A stretch of DNA of 64,000 bases, taken from positions 372,001-436,000 of the forward strand of contig NW_017962915.1 in NCBI RefSeq assembly GCF_001661345.1, given 5' to 3'. The translations under genes were made by a program, and so were the position numbers. Source of the DNA: Ascoidea rubescens DSM 1968 (lineage: Eukaryota > Ascomycota > Saccharomycetes > Ascoideales > Ascoideaceae). Under the pieces are notes generated by a model. That model was not told the DNA's origin. It was given only the letters and a program-made list of their open reading frames with translations, and made no database searches. This document shows, piece by piece, positions 1 through 11,190 of this stretch. The first letter of the stretch is position 1. Each line of letters opens with the position of its first letter.

Positions 1-82
1 TCTAAATATTAAAAAAAAGAATTAAACAATAAGGTTAAAAGTTCGAAAAGAAGCCTTGTCGCGAATTTTCAACCAAGAACAC

Positions 83-90
83 AAAAAAAA
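83..90 (-). terminator. Pol III terminator of tRNA-Leu
   Basis: A run of eight T on the minus strand lies immediately after the tRNA 3' end, as expected for an RNA polymerase III stop signal. Confidence 0.8.
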
Positions 91-204
91 TGGTTGCAAG
101 GAGGTTCGAACTCCTGCCTCTTTCGAGATCCGATTACCCACTTTCTAAAGTGAAAGTTATCTAGAACTTGAGTCGGACGCCTTAGACCTCTCGGCCATAC
201 AACC
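91..204 (-). tRNA. tRNA-Leu(CAA) with a 32-nt intron
   Basis: Read on the minus strand the gene begins GGTTGTATGG and ends GCAACCA. The acceptor arm pairs GGTTG with CAACC, the T arm is GGAG-TTCGAAC-CTCC, and a long variable arm marks it as a type II (Leu/Ser) tRNA. The anticodon stem is TCCGA/TCGGA and encloses loop CT-CAA-G plus an intron at 135-166 inserted one base 3' of the anticodon. S. cerevisiae tRNA-Leu(CAA) has an intron of the same length at the same place. CCA is not encoded. It reads UUG, the main leucine codon here together with UUA. It says nothing about CUG decoding. Confidence 0.95.
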
Positions 205-624
205 TTTGCTATATAGAAGAGTAATATGATTTTTGATTAGACACCAACATTATCCAAAACAACAATGGATTGTTGCAATCAATCAAGAAATTACATAAAG
301 GTGTCAAATCTAAGGTATTAGAAATTATCAAATAAAAAAAAACAATGTTATTCCTTTAAATCCTTTAATGTAATTAATAATCAGCAAAAAGCTAGAACAA
401 AATGGCTGTTTCTTCATATGGTTGAATTTGGCTGTGAAGCACCTGACCCTAGCACCTGATTTTCCAGCTGCAGCGGCTGCCAATGAAAATGCGTAAATTT
501 ATAATATATCGAGTGTATATTGCACTTGATTCCTGTGTCTGATACTACTGTTGATTCCAGAGACTTTGAAGAGTTGCTAGTTCCTATCACATTTTAAAAC
601 ACGCTTACTATCAATTCTACAAAA
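205..624. other. intergenic region upstream of the NDUFB7-like gene
   Basis: No open gene is seen. The region holds the 5' flank of the tRNA gene and the promoter of the NDUFB7-like gene. A short direct repeat, AGCACCTGA, occurs at 438-446 and 451-459, and a CCAAT box lies at 480-484. Confidence 0.6.
480..484 (+). promoter_or_regulatory. CCAAT box, candidate HAP-complex site
   Basis: CCAAT lies about 140 bases upstream of the NDUFB7-like start. The HAP2/3/4/5 complex controls many respiratory genes in yeasts through this element. The match is only five bases, so the assignment rests on position and on the gene's respiratory role. Confidence 0.35.
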
Positions 625-1038
625 ATGGCTTTCACCGAATTCCCACCACTTCGTATGTTTATCAATTTTATTACCAAAATCCATTGATATTTTCGTGGAG
701 ATGGCTCATGATCCACTAACCACTGTCTTTGTTTTAAAATCCTTTTAGTCTCTCATGAGGAAATGAAAAAGCACAAGATTCCTTTAGGATATCGTGACAG
801 ATGTGCTGCTTTATTGGTTCCATTAAATAAATGTAGAATTGAAAACTATTACTTGCCATGGAAATGTACCCATGAACGTCATATTTATGAAGAATGTCAA
901 TATTTTGATTTCTTAAGACGTGTTAAACAATTAGATGAGAAAAAAGCTGAACTTAGAACCGAAAGAGATATAAAAATAAATGCCGAAAGAGAAGCTGCCA
1001 GAGAAGCTAGAGAGGCTGCTGAAGATGATGATGATTGA
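625..1038 (+). CDS. NADH dehydrogenase (complex I) NDUFB7/B18-like subunit
   Basis: Spliced gene: exon 1 is 625-652, the intron 653-748 (GTATGT donor, CACTAAC branch point at 714-720, TTTTAG acceptor), exon 2 749-1038. The reading frame runs on exactly, giving MAFTEFPPLLSHEEMKK and onward, about 105 residues. The core has the twin Cx9C motif (CAALLVPLNKC and CTHERHIYEEC) typical of NDUFB7, a small accessory subunit on the intermembrane-space side of respiratory complex I that is imported and oxidised through the Mia40 pathway. The C-terminus is charged and ends in an acidic run. An unspliced reading would start at an internal ATG at 763 and lose the N-terminus. Presence of this gene implies the organism keeps complex I. 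Confidence 0.9.
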
Positions 1039-1570
1039 TTGTTTCAACAAATCTTTTTAGAAAGCTACACAAAAATATAAAAATTTGCAAAATTTATATT
1101 CACTTAATAAAATGAACTAAATAATACTTAGAATCAATGATATTTGACTGGGTTTTGATTTCACTAAACTCTATGAATTATTAAGTTACAAAGCTACTAA
1201 ACCATTAAATTTTATGTTTCATTCTTTTTTTCTTTCCTTATTTTTACAACAGATTATATTATTACTATTTTTCTTTATGGCTGTTTTAACTATTATTAAA
1301 TTTTATGATATTCAATTAAACTCATTTAATATTCATGCTTAAATACAACCACAAAACTAGGTCAAAAACCATTATAAATAGGATATTGACTTTTTTTGGA
1401 GGTTTTTGGTTGTTTTCTTAATAAACTTTAAATAACTAAATTAATATTAAACGTAGTAAAAAAGATATGAATTTTCAAATTATATTAAAAGAAATAAACC
1501 GTTGATTATTAATATATTTAAAAGTATAAATAATTAAAATAAAATAATCTATGTTGAAAATTTAATAAAA
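1039..1570. other. convergent intergenic region, 3' UTRs
   Basis: Very AT-rich spacer between the tails of the NDUFB7-like gene and RPT2. I see no gene or RNA in it; it presumably holds both polyadenylation regions. Confidence 0.6.
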
Positions 1571-2986
1571 CTAAAGATAGAGGCCTTCAAGATTTTCTTC
1601 CACTTTATTTTTAAGAACTCTTTCTTTAGCTTTAGTAAAATCATCCATTGTCACTTGCATTCTTCTTTCTCTTAAGGCTAATAATCCGGCTTCAGTACAC
1701 ATGGCTTTAATGTCGGCACCACTTAAGTCATCTTTACTAGTCACTAAATCATCTAATTTAACATCCTCAGCTAGATTCATTTTATTTGTATGAATTCCTA
1801 AAATTTTTTTCTTTGTCGATGGATCAGGGTTTTCAAATAAAATTTTACGATCAATTCTACCAGGTCTAATCAAAGCAGGATCCAAGCTTTCAATTTTATT
1901 TGTAGCCATTATAACTTTAACATCACCTCTATCATCAAACCCATCTAATTGATTTAATAATTCCAACATAGTTCTTTGGACTTCTCTTTCACCACCTGAA
2001 GTGGATTCATATCTTTTAGTACCAATTGCGTCAATTTCATCAATAAACACAATTGATGGGGCATGATCAGCTGCCACTTTAAAGATTTGTCGACAAAGTC
2101 TTGGACCATCACCAAGATACTTTTGAATTAATTCCGAACCAACAATTCTCAAAAATGTTGCTGAAGTTTGATTTGCAACAGCTTTTGCTAATAAAGTTTT
2201 TCCAGTACCTGGAGCACCATAAAGTATAACACCTTTTGGAGGTTTTATACCCATTTCTTCATATAATTCTGGATGAGTTAAAGGTAATTCAACAGATTCT
2301 TTAATTTCTTGGATTTGAGATTCTAAACCACCAATGTCGCCGTAAGATTCAGTTGGAGATTTATCTAATTTCATAACACTCACCATTGGATCATCGTCAT
2401 CTTGTAATACGCCAATGATTGACATGGTTTTATGATGTAATAATACAGAACAATTTGGTTCTAATAAACCTTTATCGACAAAGGATAATATTGAGACATA
2501 ATATTCTACGCCAGAATTGGAAGAAATTATAGCATGGTCATCATCGATGATTTCTTCTAAAGTACCAATTGACATTGGAGAGCCTCTCAAATCATCAATC
2601 TTTTCTCTTTCTTCAATTACTTTTTCATTCGCAGTTGGTTGGAATGTCTCATTATTCAATACAAACTCTTGTTCCATTAGTAAATGATCTTTGATTCTTT
2701 CCATTTTTAATAATTTTAATTTGCAACGAGTTGTTGGGTAGACTACAGGTAATTTTGCTGAAGTAGCTGGACCTTTTCTCTTCTTTCGGCCGAATTTTGA
2801 TTGAACTGGAGGTTCATATTTTGGCTTATCCTTTTTATTATCTTTTTTATTGGAATTATTATTGGGATTCAATCCAGAAGCACCTTGACCCTGAAAACAA
2901 CAGTAGAAGATAAAAAGCTATTAGTAAATCATGTTCGATAGTAGTAATAAATCTATGGTCAACACCCATCAAATATAACATACCAT
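1571..2986 (-). CDS. RPT2: 26S proteasome regulatory ATPase Rpt2
   Basis: AAA ATPase of the 19S proteasome base that unfolds substrates and opens the core gate. Sequence closely follows yeast Rpt2: [19 protein letters not shown] near the N-terminus, an OB-fold segment, Walker A GAPGTGKT, Walker B FIDEID, the RPGRIDR region, and a C-terminal LYL that fits the HbYX gate-opening motif. The gene is spliced: exon 1 is only the ATG (2984-2986), the intron is 2891-2983 (GTATGT donor, TACTAAT branch point, CAG acceptor), and exon 2 is 1571-2890. Splicing gives MGQGASGL, restoring the N-myristoylation motif known in Rpt2. Without splicing no suitable ATG opens the long frame. Length is 440 residues, against 437 in S. 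cerevisiae. It is divergent from RNA14. Confidence 0.97.
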
Positions 2987-3467
2987 GATGAATAAAATAT
3001 ATGGAAAACAGAGTGATCTTGGTGTTGAATACTAAAACTGCAGTCAATTGATTGTGCTGTTTCCTATGGTTGGTATATCGAAAACTGATGCTTCTTTTAG
3101 TTCCTTTAGTGGTTGTTCTTCAGCTGAAAATTGGCCACCCATTGAAAACAGTGAAAAGAGAAAGAGGCCGTAGACCGGTTCGCAGTCAAAGATTGATTAC
3201 GGTCGGTACTGGATGTTCGTGAAACGCCGTACAAATTTCCGGACTCTGCGAAACATCGTATGCTTTGTACTGATTGGCCAGATTTAATACACTTTAATTT
3301 TCATATTTGTGGCTATAATGTGCTATTGTGTAATAGTCACAGCAATACGCATGTATATGCAGTGACACATGTGACTGAGACTCTGGAGTTTCGCTGGGAA
3401 TAAATAATTCAGTGGTGTAAAAGAGATTGCTTTTATCACTTTTGCATTGATAGAATAGTGTTTTAGC
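2987..3467. other. divergent promoter region RPT2 / RNA14
   Basis: About 480 bases shared by two genes transcribed away from each other. It contains a moderately GC-rich stretch around 3160-3250 and a PACE-like element at 3131-3139. Short open frames on the minus strand here have no recognisable protein features. Confidence 0.6.
3131..3139 (-). promoter_or_regulatory. PACE-like element (possible Rpn4 site)
   Basis: Minus strand reads GGTGGCCAA, one base off the proteasome-associated control element GGTGGCAAA, about 145 bases upstream of the RPT2 start. Rpn4 regulates proteasome genes through this element in S. cerevisiae. A one-mismatch match in one promoter is weak evidence. Confidence 0.3.
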
Positions 3468-6462
3468 ATGTTTCAACCCACTCAGAATGTTGCCGGTGGC
3501 CAAAGACTGATGAATTTTACTTTCCAAGCAACGACACCACAATCAATATCTCTCACTCCTCTACCAGAGAAAAACGTTCCTGTAGATTTAGTTGATCAAT
3601 TGGAGGATAAGTTGAAAGAGAATACCACTGACTTCAACACTTGGTTGTTATTGATTTATTTGACTCAAAAAAAGGACAAGTTGGTTGATGTTCGAAAGGT
3701 TTATGAAAACTGTTTAAAAGTTTTCCCCTTTTCATCATTAGTTTGGTTGAATTATATCAATTATGAGTTATCAAGGGCAAAATTTGAAGAGGCTGAAAGT
3801 TTATTTTCCAGATGTTTAAATAAAAATTTAAGTGTTTCATTATGGCAAAATTACATTGAGTATGTTTTAAGAACTAATACAAATTCTACAAAGATGATTA
3901 ACGAAAAACAAATTGATCCATCAGTTTCAAGAGGCATTGTAATTCAAGCTTTTGATTTTGCTTTAGACAATATCGGCATAGATATAAATTCGACTCCATT
4001 ATGGGAATCATATTTGGATTATATTAATAATTGGAAAACAACAACAAATTGGGAAAATCAACAAAAAATGGATATAAAAAGAAGAATTTTTAATAAATGT
4101 TGCAAAATCCCTTTAAATAACCTATCCAGGTTATGGAATTTATATACAAGTTTTGAAAATGACTTAAATCCCCAAACTGCGAGAAATTTTATTGATCACG
4201 TAAATGCTTCTTACATGTCTGCTAAATCTTGGTTACTTGAATTTAATAATTTTTCAAACGGTTTAATCATCAACGATTACAATAGTATGAATGCTAATTG
4301 TTATGTGGATTTCCTTGAACTTATCAAATTGAATCTAACGGATTCTCAAATTAAGTCAAAGATATTGAATTTGAATATTAATAGATTAAATTCCATTCAA
4401 CAAAAAAAACAATTGAATATTTGGAAAATTTGGATTAATTTTGAAAAATCTAATAAACTAAATTTAAAAGATCCAAAAGCTTTAAATCTTAGAGTTGATT
4501 ATATTTATAAAAAAACCACTGAGCATTTCTTTTTCTATCCCGAAGTTTGGTTTGATTACATTCAATATAATCTATCTAATATTTCATCTTCAGTTGAAAA
4601 AAACGGAGATTCGACTCAAGATATTAGCAATATTACTTCAAGTAACAACATCGATACATCTTCAAATTCTCCTCAACCAAACCAGTCCCAATCTCAATCT
4701 ATTATTAAAAATTCAATTAAGATTATAAATGAAGCAATTGCAGTTAATCCATTATCATTTTCATTAACTTATTTATTAGCTGAATTATATGAAAAAAGTT
4801 TGAATTTAAAACCTATCAAAAAAGTTTTTGGTACATTGATTGCCAATTACATTAAAATCTTTTATAATTTAGAATCGAATTTACAACTTTTAGTTAATAC
4901 TTTAAAACAAATTAATATAGATATTAAATCAATTAAAGAAAATCAAAACAATTTAAAAATCAGTAACAGTGATGTTGAAATTAAAATTGCTTTGTTAAAA
5001 TCCAAGTATAAAAATTTTACCGATCAGTTGATTAATATTATTGTTAAACATAAAGAGATAAAAAGATTTATAACATCCATATATATTCAACTTATTAAAA
5101 TAGTTAAAAGATCGTTTAGTAAAGATCAAGCGAGGTCTATTTTTTCAGAAGCTAGAAGATTATTTCCTAAATTAACATGGCATATATATTATGAAAATTC
5201 GATGATGGAATATTATTCAGCATCTAATAGTGAGGTTGGTAAAAAAAATGCAGTTAAAATTTTCACATTATCATTGAAGAAAATGGGGCAAATTTGGGAT
5301 TCAGAGAAATTAGTATTAGACTCAATTGAAATAGATAAAGCGGATAAAATAAAGCATAATTCAAAGAGAAAAGAAGAACATTTCAATTTTTTTAAGAATG
5401 AGAATTTTGAGTTTATATTAAAATATTTTGAGTTTCTAATTATGGTTAATGATTATAATAATATAAGATCATTATTTGAATCATCATTAAAAAATTACAA
5501 ACTTAACCATGCTGCTGTTGAGGAATCATCAATAATTTCTAAAAATGGGGTGAAAACAATTGAGGATTTAGGATTCAATCACAGTAAAAATAACAGTAAC
5601 AAATGCTGTATAAAAAGTGATGAAATCGAGTCTAACAATTTGAAGAAATTGTTTAAAATTTTGTTAAAATTTGAATTAAATAATGGCAATATAACAACGA
5701 TGAAGGATATAATTAATAAATATAAATTTGAATTTTTTCCTAATGAATCTAGATTGAAGATTTTTTCAAATGCATTTGTTGAAATCGATGGGAAGAATTA
5801 TATTAAAGAATTTGATATTGGAGTTAATTCATCTAAGTTTTATAATATATTGAATAATAATGCATATTCAATTAATAATATTTATGAGGATGAGAGAGAT
5901 AATGTGATTTTAGCAGGAAATAATTTTGATTACAATAATATAATATTGGAAACAGGATATAATAGTGAGCCTAAAACAATATTTGACGAAAATAATAGGC
6001 CATCAAATAAAGTTAATAAAATGTTGGAAGATGATTATTCTGATGATGATTTAGTGGATAATTATAAGTATAATTATAACTGTAATAAAAAAGGCGGAAT
6101 CAACAACAATAATAATGAGCCAGATTTAAGTACAGATGATTATCATTACACAGAAAACAATTTAATGTTCAAACGAATAAAAAGAGTTAAAAATTTGAAT
6201 CCTAAATTTAATAATAATATTAATATTTTGTATAATAAAAAGGGGAGTAATGAAGAAGTTGAGGATAGTTATAATTTCGATGACAATTTTGATACCGTTT
6301 ATAATAATGGAAATATAAATAATAATAAAAATAATAACAGCAGTAATAATAATTTAGCTAGTAATGGAAATGATTTCAGTAGTGAAAACAGTGGGGTTAA
6401 TATGAACAGAACTAGCACAAATAATATGGGCAGTAATACCAATAATAGCAAAATGAACAACA

Positions 6463-6561
<99 letters not shown>

Positions 6562-6562
6562 N

Positions 6563-6657
<95 letters not shown>

Positions 6658-6980
6658 GCACTAGTAGTAATAATACAAACAACAATAATACTGTTACTGT
6701 TACTACTGTTGCAAATACTAGTAATAGTAATAGTAATAGTAGTAATAATAATGGCAATAAGGTAAAATTGGATGATAATAATAATGAAATTGACGAAGAA
6801 TCAAGAAAGTTAACAGAGGATGCCAAAACATTTATAACAGATGAAATTTATTCATTATTGAGACAATTACCCAATAGTAATTGTTTTCAAAAAGAGTTAT
6901 TTGGAGTTGAGAAAGTTGTTGAGTTACTCCAGGGATTAAGAAAAGGACCGACACCAAATCGACAATCTAATTGGAATTGA
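3468..6980 (+). CDS. RNA14: mRNA cleavage and polyadenylation factor Rna14 (CstF-77)
   Basis: Scaffold subunit of cleavage factor IA in mRNA 3'-end processing, nuclear. The N-terminal two-thirds consists of HAT (half-TPR) repeats, for example TDFNTWLLLIYL, VWLNYINYELSRAKFEEAESLF and LWQNYIEYVL. The last about 50 residues (DEIYSLLRQLPNSNCFQKEL...GLRKGPTPNRQ) match the conserved C-terminal segment that binds Rna15. Between them lies a long disordered Asn-rich linker with a pure AAT tract at 6468-6656 (63 codons, one containing an undetermined base at 6562). At 1170 residues the protein is much longer than S. cerevisiae Rna14 (677), mainly because of inserted Asn/Ser-rich stretches. No intron is needed. 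Confidence 0.93.
6468..6656 (+). repeat. (AAT)63 microsatellite coding for poly-Asn in RNA14
   Basis: Uninterrupted AAT codons in frame, with one undetermined base (N at 6562) in the middle. The N and the symmetry around it suggest an assembly gap or consensus join, so the true length is uncertain. Confidence 0.95.
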
Positions 6981-8659
6981 ATATTTTTTATTTTTTTTAT
7001 TTTTTTTTCCAATTAAATCATGTAAGTTATAAAATTGGATTCGAATAAAGTAATGAAAGTAGTGTGTATTTACTCCTTTTTATTTACATTTGTGGTTCGA
7101 TATATAAAATATAATACAGTTTGTTTCATTTTTAGAAAAATTTCACGTGGAATGTGTATAAATTAAGTAAGGGAGGATGAGTAAAGAAAGTGTTATAGGA
7201 AGAGATGCTGTTTATTTGCGAGTTGTGTTTGTGAAGGTATTATGAGTAAAAAATTCAGAATCTACACAAATTGATAAAACTTATAAAGAGAGAAAAAAAG
7301 TGGATAAAACTAATCGGATGAAATAGTGAAACAAAACGAGTAGATAAAGAGGTGAATAAATTGGTTAAATTGGTTCCTTTTAAGCATTAAATGGTAATCA
7401 ATTGTTTGAGAGAACCAAACTATGATTGGATTACAGTTGAAATATGGTTGGATTGTTTGATTGTAATTTGAGTATAAGTTGATTTTTAGTCGTTGGAAAG
7501 CTTTAAATTGAGGCTAAAAAGAAGAGGGAGACAGGAATAGTAGGGAATTCCCATTTCCGAGTTGGATTTGCAATTGAAAAATTTGCAAGATGAGAAAAAC
7601 GTACTAGGAGGAGACCATTTCTACGGGGGCAGTTGCAAAACCTGTTTGACAGAATGAAATCTTATGTCAAAAAATGCAGGTAAGAAAAAGCTAGTGCTGC
7701 AGAATCGTTCCAGTTAGAACAATTTTGGTTTGTGTGTAAATAGTGAAATAAGAGGACCTTATTGTGTTCTTAACGCACGTGCTCTGTCAGTGGTCTTTCT
7801 TCCGGAAACTATCACGAGCATGAGCTGCAGGCTTGACGCAGGTAGCAGGAAAGACGCAGCAAAGGGTTTCTTTTCTTCAATGGGAAATGGTGATATAAAT
7901 CCCATAAATAAACAATCAGAAACGAAAGTTGATATCTTTTTAGCAATAAATAGTCTTTGAATAAGAGAAAATTGGGTTTTAGATTATTGGAAAAAACTCA
8001 TAATTTTAAAACATAATATGAAAATTTGTTCAATTATGATGTGACAATTATGAAACTGATTTTATAATTGATTTTTTAAGCAAATGAAAATGTAGGATTA
8101 ATACAAGAAATGAAATGTGAATTAAAAGGAGAAACACAAGATTGAGAAAATACGTAATTGAGATATATCCATAATATTCTTATAGTGTTTTTGAGATATT
8201 TGAGATATATTAGAGATAAATACGAATATGTTTTGAATGTGGCAAAACTATGAATCATAGAAGTAAATTTAATTCTACTGGATGCCATGCTTTTGTTGAT
8301 TTTCTCGGATCGTTTTTCATGAGTTTTCAACTTTCCAGCTGCAATGTGTGTAATGACCTATGTAATGGTAGATGTAATTATCCAATTGATAGCTCACTAT
8401 AATCCCGGTTAGCACAGATTGAGGAATTCTTTTTCGCAGCGGATAGTATGTTTGTTACTGAATTATTTTGTGGTTTGAAAGCACAATTGCAAACAGTAAT
8501 TCTCTTTCAGAAACTGATTATTTTTGTAACAACATTCTTTTTGCAAGCACTGTTTTCAAATAAAAAAGAAAACACAGATGATCAGTACTAATCACAAGAA
8601 TATATGAGCAGTTTCCAGTTGTTTGTTACCATTAGCTGGAAGATCTTCCTCTGTGTTCA

Positions 8660-8800
8660 TTTCTACCAATCAGAGTCCTCAACAGGCTATTGTTATCCGC
8701 GCACAGCCTATATGGCTAACCACGCGTCCTCCTTCTGATGTCCTGACGTATATAGCTCGTTTTTTCGGCGGTGGATGCTCGCTCATAACGCGTTGAAACC
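8660..8800. promoter_or_regulatory. cluster of promoter-like elements far from any annotated gene
   Basis: Within about 140 bases there are CCAAT (8666-8670), CCTATATGG (close to an Mcm1/CArG box, near 8707), ACGCGT (8722-8727, an MCB box), TGACGT followed by ATATA (8744-8754), and a second ACGCGT (8788-8793). The nearest known start downstream is nearly 900 bases away at 9682. Confidence 0.35.
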
Positions 8801-9109
8801 TGGACAAATCAGCTGGAGAAAAAAGATAAGCCAATGGCCAAAACAGTTCAAGTGTTTCAGCTGGAAATAAGTCTTTCTCAATAAATTGTAAGACAAAAGG
8901 GACCCTTGCACTTTATTTTCAGCCAACTCCAGCAGCGGATTGGTGAAAGGAAATAGAAAGAGGAGAAGATAAAGTCTTATTTGGCGGACAAACACTACAG
9001 AGCGCCCACGATTTTCTATGCCTGGATGGACATGGAGGCGAAAAAACAGAAAACAATAAGAACACCAGAAGAGTGGTGGAAGAACACCCAGTAGTTCACC
9101 TTTGTGTTA

Positions 9110-9420
9110 CAAAGCAGAATCGTGGTTTATCCAAGTGCGCCCACCCGCACGTGCAGACAGCGGACCTGGGTGCGAACGTTACTTTTTTGCTAAGCGCCCG
9201 CATGTTCGGAGCCACAAGGAGCCACCACGGCGCGGCCAAAGTGCTAGAGCCAGGTCCCGGAGCAGGATTGCTGCAGCGTGACATCACCTGCAGGCCAGCG
9301 GACGCTGCTGCGATCGACGCTATCTTTTCTTTTGAACCTGTTTGGGCCTGTCTGAGCTAGCGCGATAGTGGTAATGGCTCCCGTTGGGTTGTCCGTATCA
9401 GCCAACTCTATCTTGCTCTA
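9110..9420. other. GC-rich intergenic island 1
   Basis: Clearly GC-richer than the surrounding DNA, with an E-box CACGTG at 9148-9153. Apparent open frames on both strands are explained by the scarcity of AT-rich stop codons. Confidence 0.7.
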
Positions 9421-9448
9421 TTCCAGAATCCCAGCTGGAAAAAATGCT

Positions 9449-9456
9449 ATATAAGC
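9449..9456 (+). promoter_or_regulatory. TATA box candidate
   Basis: TATATAAG lies about 230 bases upstream of the start at 9682. A second, weaker AT-rich element (AATATAAATA) lies near 9561-9570. Confidence 0.45.
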
Positions 9457-9681
9457 ATCTTCTTTTCTGCCCTGACTTTTGCCTTTTATCTGGCTCATCT
9501 TTCCTCTTTAAGTTTGGCTTTTATATTTCCTTCGTCTGAAAAATTGTCTTTTTTTCCGAAAATATAAATACATCTCTGTTTCCTCTTTGTCAACACTTCT
9601 ACCAACTGATCTCAATACTTCCTACGGCTTGCTTATCACTCATACCATAGTCCGATCATCTCACCAATAAATACCTTTGTC

Positions 9682-11190
9682 ATGTCTTCCATCACTTCTC
9701 TTAGTAATTCCCTATCCAATTCCTTTATCACTGACTCAATTGATACTGCTAAGACAACCCCCATGGCCTCTCCCGCCATGAAACCAAATATGTCTTACTC
9801 CTACTTGAACAACGACAACATAGATCAAATGCAGCCACTTCCCAGAAAGGAAAAAGTCTCTTCTTTGTCTCTATCCGACCAATGGAACTACTCAAGTTTG
9901 ACCAGACTAAACTCGTCCATTGCCTCAAGATCTAGATCTTCTAGTATAATCTCTGCTGGTATTTCAAGAAATACTTCGATAAATAAGTCAAGAATTCAGA
10001 AAAAACTGGTTATTGACCATCAAAGAGTAGCCTCTTATGCCTTTTGTTTCGATATCGATGGTGTTATTGTCAAGGGCCCCGAAACAATTCCCGAGGCTAA
10101 AACCGCTCTCAAAATGCTCAACGGCGACAATCCTTACAACATAAAGGTCCCTTACATTTTTGTCACTAATGGTGGAGGTCGCTCTGAAAAGGCAAGATGC
10201 CAGGATTTATCCAAAAGACTAAACGTACCTGTTGCTCAAAACCAAGTCATACAGGGCCATACTCCAATGAAGGACTTGATTAACGTTTTTAAAACTGTTT
10301 TGGTAGTCGGTGGTGTTGGAAACGATTGCAGAAATGTGGCCCTTGAATACGGGTTTGAAGATGTTGTCACTCCCCTAGATATAATGAAATGGAACCCAAG
10401 CGTCACTCCTTACCACACTCTTACTGAACAAGAGCTAAAATTCGCTGAAGATCGTGATTTCAACAATGTTAAAATAGACGCCATACTAGTTTTTGCTGAT
10501 TCCAGAAATTGGGCTGCTGATCAGCAAATTATTCTTGAATTATTGCTATCCAGAAATGGTTACATGGGCACTGCCTCCGATACTTTTGATCAAGGCCCAG
10601 GCTTGTTTTTTGCTCACTCAGATTTCGTTTGGGCAACTAATTACAAACTATCAAGATATGGTATGGGCGCTTTACAAGTTTCTATCGCTGCTTTGTATAG
10701 AGAACACACTGGAAAGGAATTAAAAGTTACAAGATTCGGTAAACCTCAAAGAGGCACCTTTAGATATACTTCAAAGGTTTTAACAAACTGGAGAAAAGAT
10801 GTCCTTGAAGAGCATGTTGACAACACTGACTCCCCCTTTATCTCAGATATCTCAGACGAAGATGAAGACGACTACTTTTCAACAAGTGATACCGATGATG
10901 AACCTTTGACTGTTCAAGCCTTGTCAGGAAAATTAAAACTAGATATTCCTCCTGCCTCAACTGTTTACTTTGTTGGTGATACTCCAGAATCAGATATTAG
11001 ATTTGCAAATTCTCATGATGCTTCATGGTTCTCGATCTTGGTTAAAACTGGTGTTTATCAAAATGGCACTGTTCCTCGTTATCAACCAAAGCATACTTGT
11101 GAAAATGTTTTAGAAGCTGTACAATTTGCAATCGAAAGAGAACATGAAAAGGAACTAGCTGAATGGAATTTAACTATGACTAGACCATAA
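9682..11190 (+). CDS. HAD superfamily (class IIA) hydrolase, CECR5/HDHD5-YKR070W family
   Basis: Predicted mitochondrial or cytosolic HAD-fold phosphatase-like protein of 502 residues; the substrate is unknown in the family. Residues 1-110 are Ser-rich and disordered. The HAD core then begins at FCFDIDGVIVKGPETIPEA (motif I, DxDG), followed by YIFVTNGGG (motif II), and closes with YFVGDTPESDIRFAN (motif IV, GDxxxSD). An acidic insert (SDEDEDDYFSTSDTDD) sits before motif IV. The long Ser-rich leader is unlike a classic mitochondrial presequence. The first ATG of the frame is used and follows a TATA-containing promoter. Family assignment is firm; function is not. Confidence 0.88.
   Translation: MSSITSLSNSLSNSFITDSIDTAKTTPMASPAMKPNMSYSYLNNDNIDQMQPLPRKEKVSSLSLSDQWNYSSLTRLNSSIASRSRSSSIISAGISRNTSINKSRIQKKLVIDHQRVASYAFCFDIDGVIVKGPETIPEAKTALKMLNGDNPYNIKVPYIFVTNGGGRSEKARCQDLSKRLNVPVAQNQVIQGHTPMKDLINVFKTVLVVGGVGNDCRNVALEYGFEDVVTPLDIMKWNPSVTPYHTLTEQELKFAEDRDFNNVKIDAILVFADSRNWAADQQIILELLLSRNGYMGTASDTFDQGPGLFFAHSDFVWATNYKLSRYGMGALQVSIAALYREHTGKELKVTRFGKPQRGTFRYTSKVLTNWRKDVLEEHVDNTDSPFISDISDEDEDDYFSTSDTDDEPLTVQALSGKLKLDIPPASTVYFVGDTPESDIRFANSHDASWFSILVKTGVYQNGTVPRYQPKHTCENVLEAVQFAIEREHEKELAEWNLTMTRP

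Larger units (their letters stand above)
6981..9681. other. 2.7 kb intergenic region without a convincing protein gene
   Basis: The longest spacer in the window. It contains the 3' flank of RNA14 and AT-rich sequence to about 7.5 kb, then mixed composition, then a GC-rich block at about 9110-9420. CACGTG boxes occur at 7144-7149, 7776-7781 and 9148-9153. A cluster of promoter-like elements lies at 8660-8800. Open frames at 7730-7960 (+), 8076-8330 (-), 8783-8995 (-) and 9073-9360 (+) are short and lack recognisable domains. A non-coding RNA could be present; I could not identify one by eye. Confidence 0.6.

Noticed and set aside
6299-6826. 175-codon poly-Leu frame opposite the RNA14 Asn tract
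   Set aside because: Antisense reading of AAT repeats.
7093-7115. B-box-like GGTTCGA near a T-rich stretch
   Set aside because: No cloverleaf can be drawn around it.
9073-9360. 95-codon open frame in GC island 1
   Set aside because: No domain, no splice or promoter support, antisense frame open over the same bases.
9550-9570. TTTCCGAAA core resembling yeast centromere element CDEIII
   Set aside because: No CDEI or AT-rich CDEII at the proper distance, and it lies just upstream of a gene start. Point centromeres are not expected outside Saccharomycetaceae.
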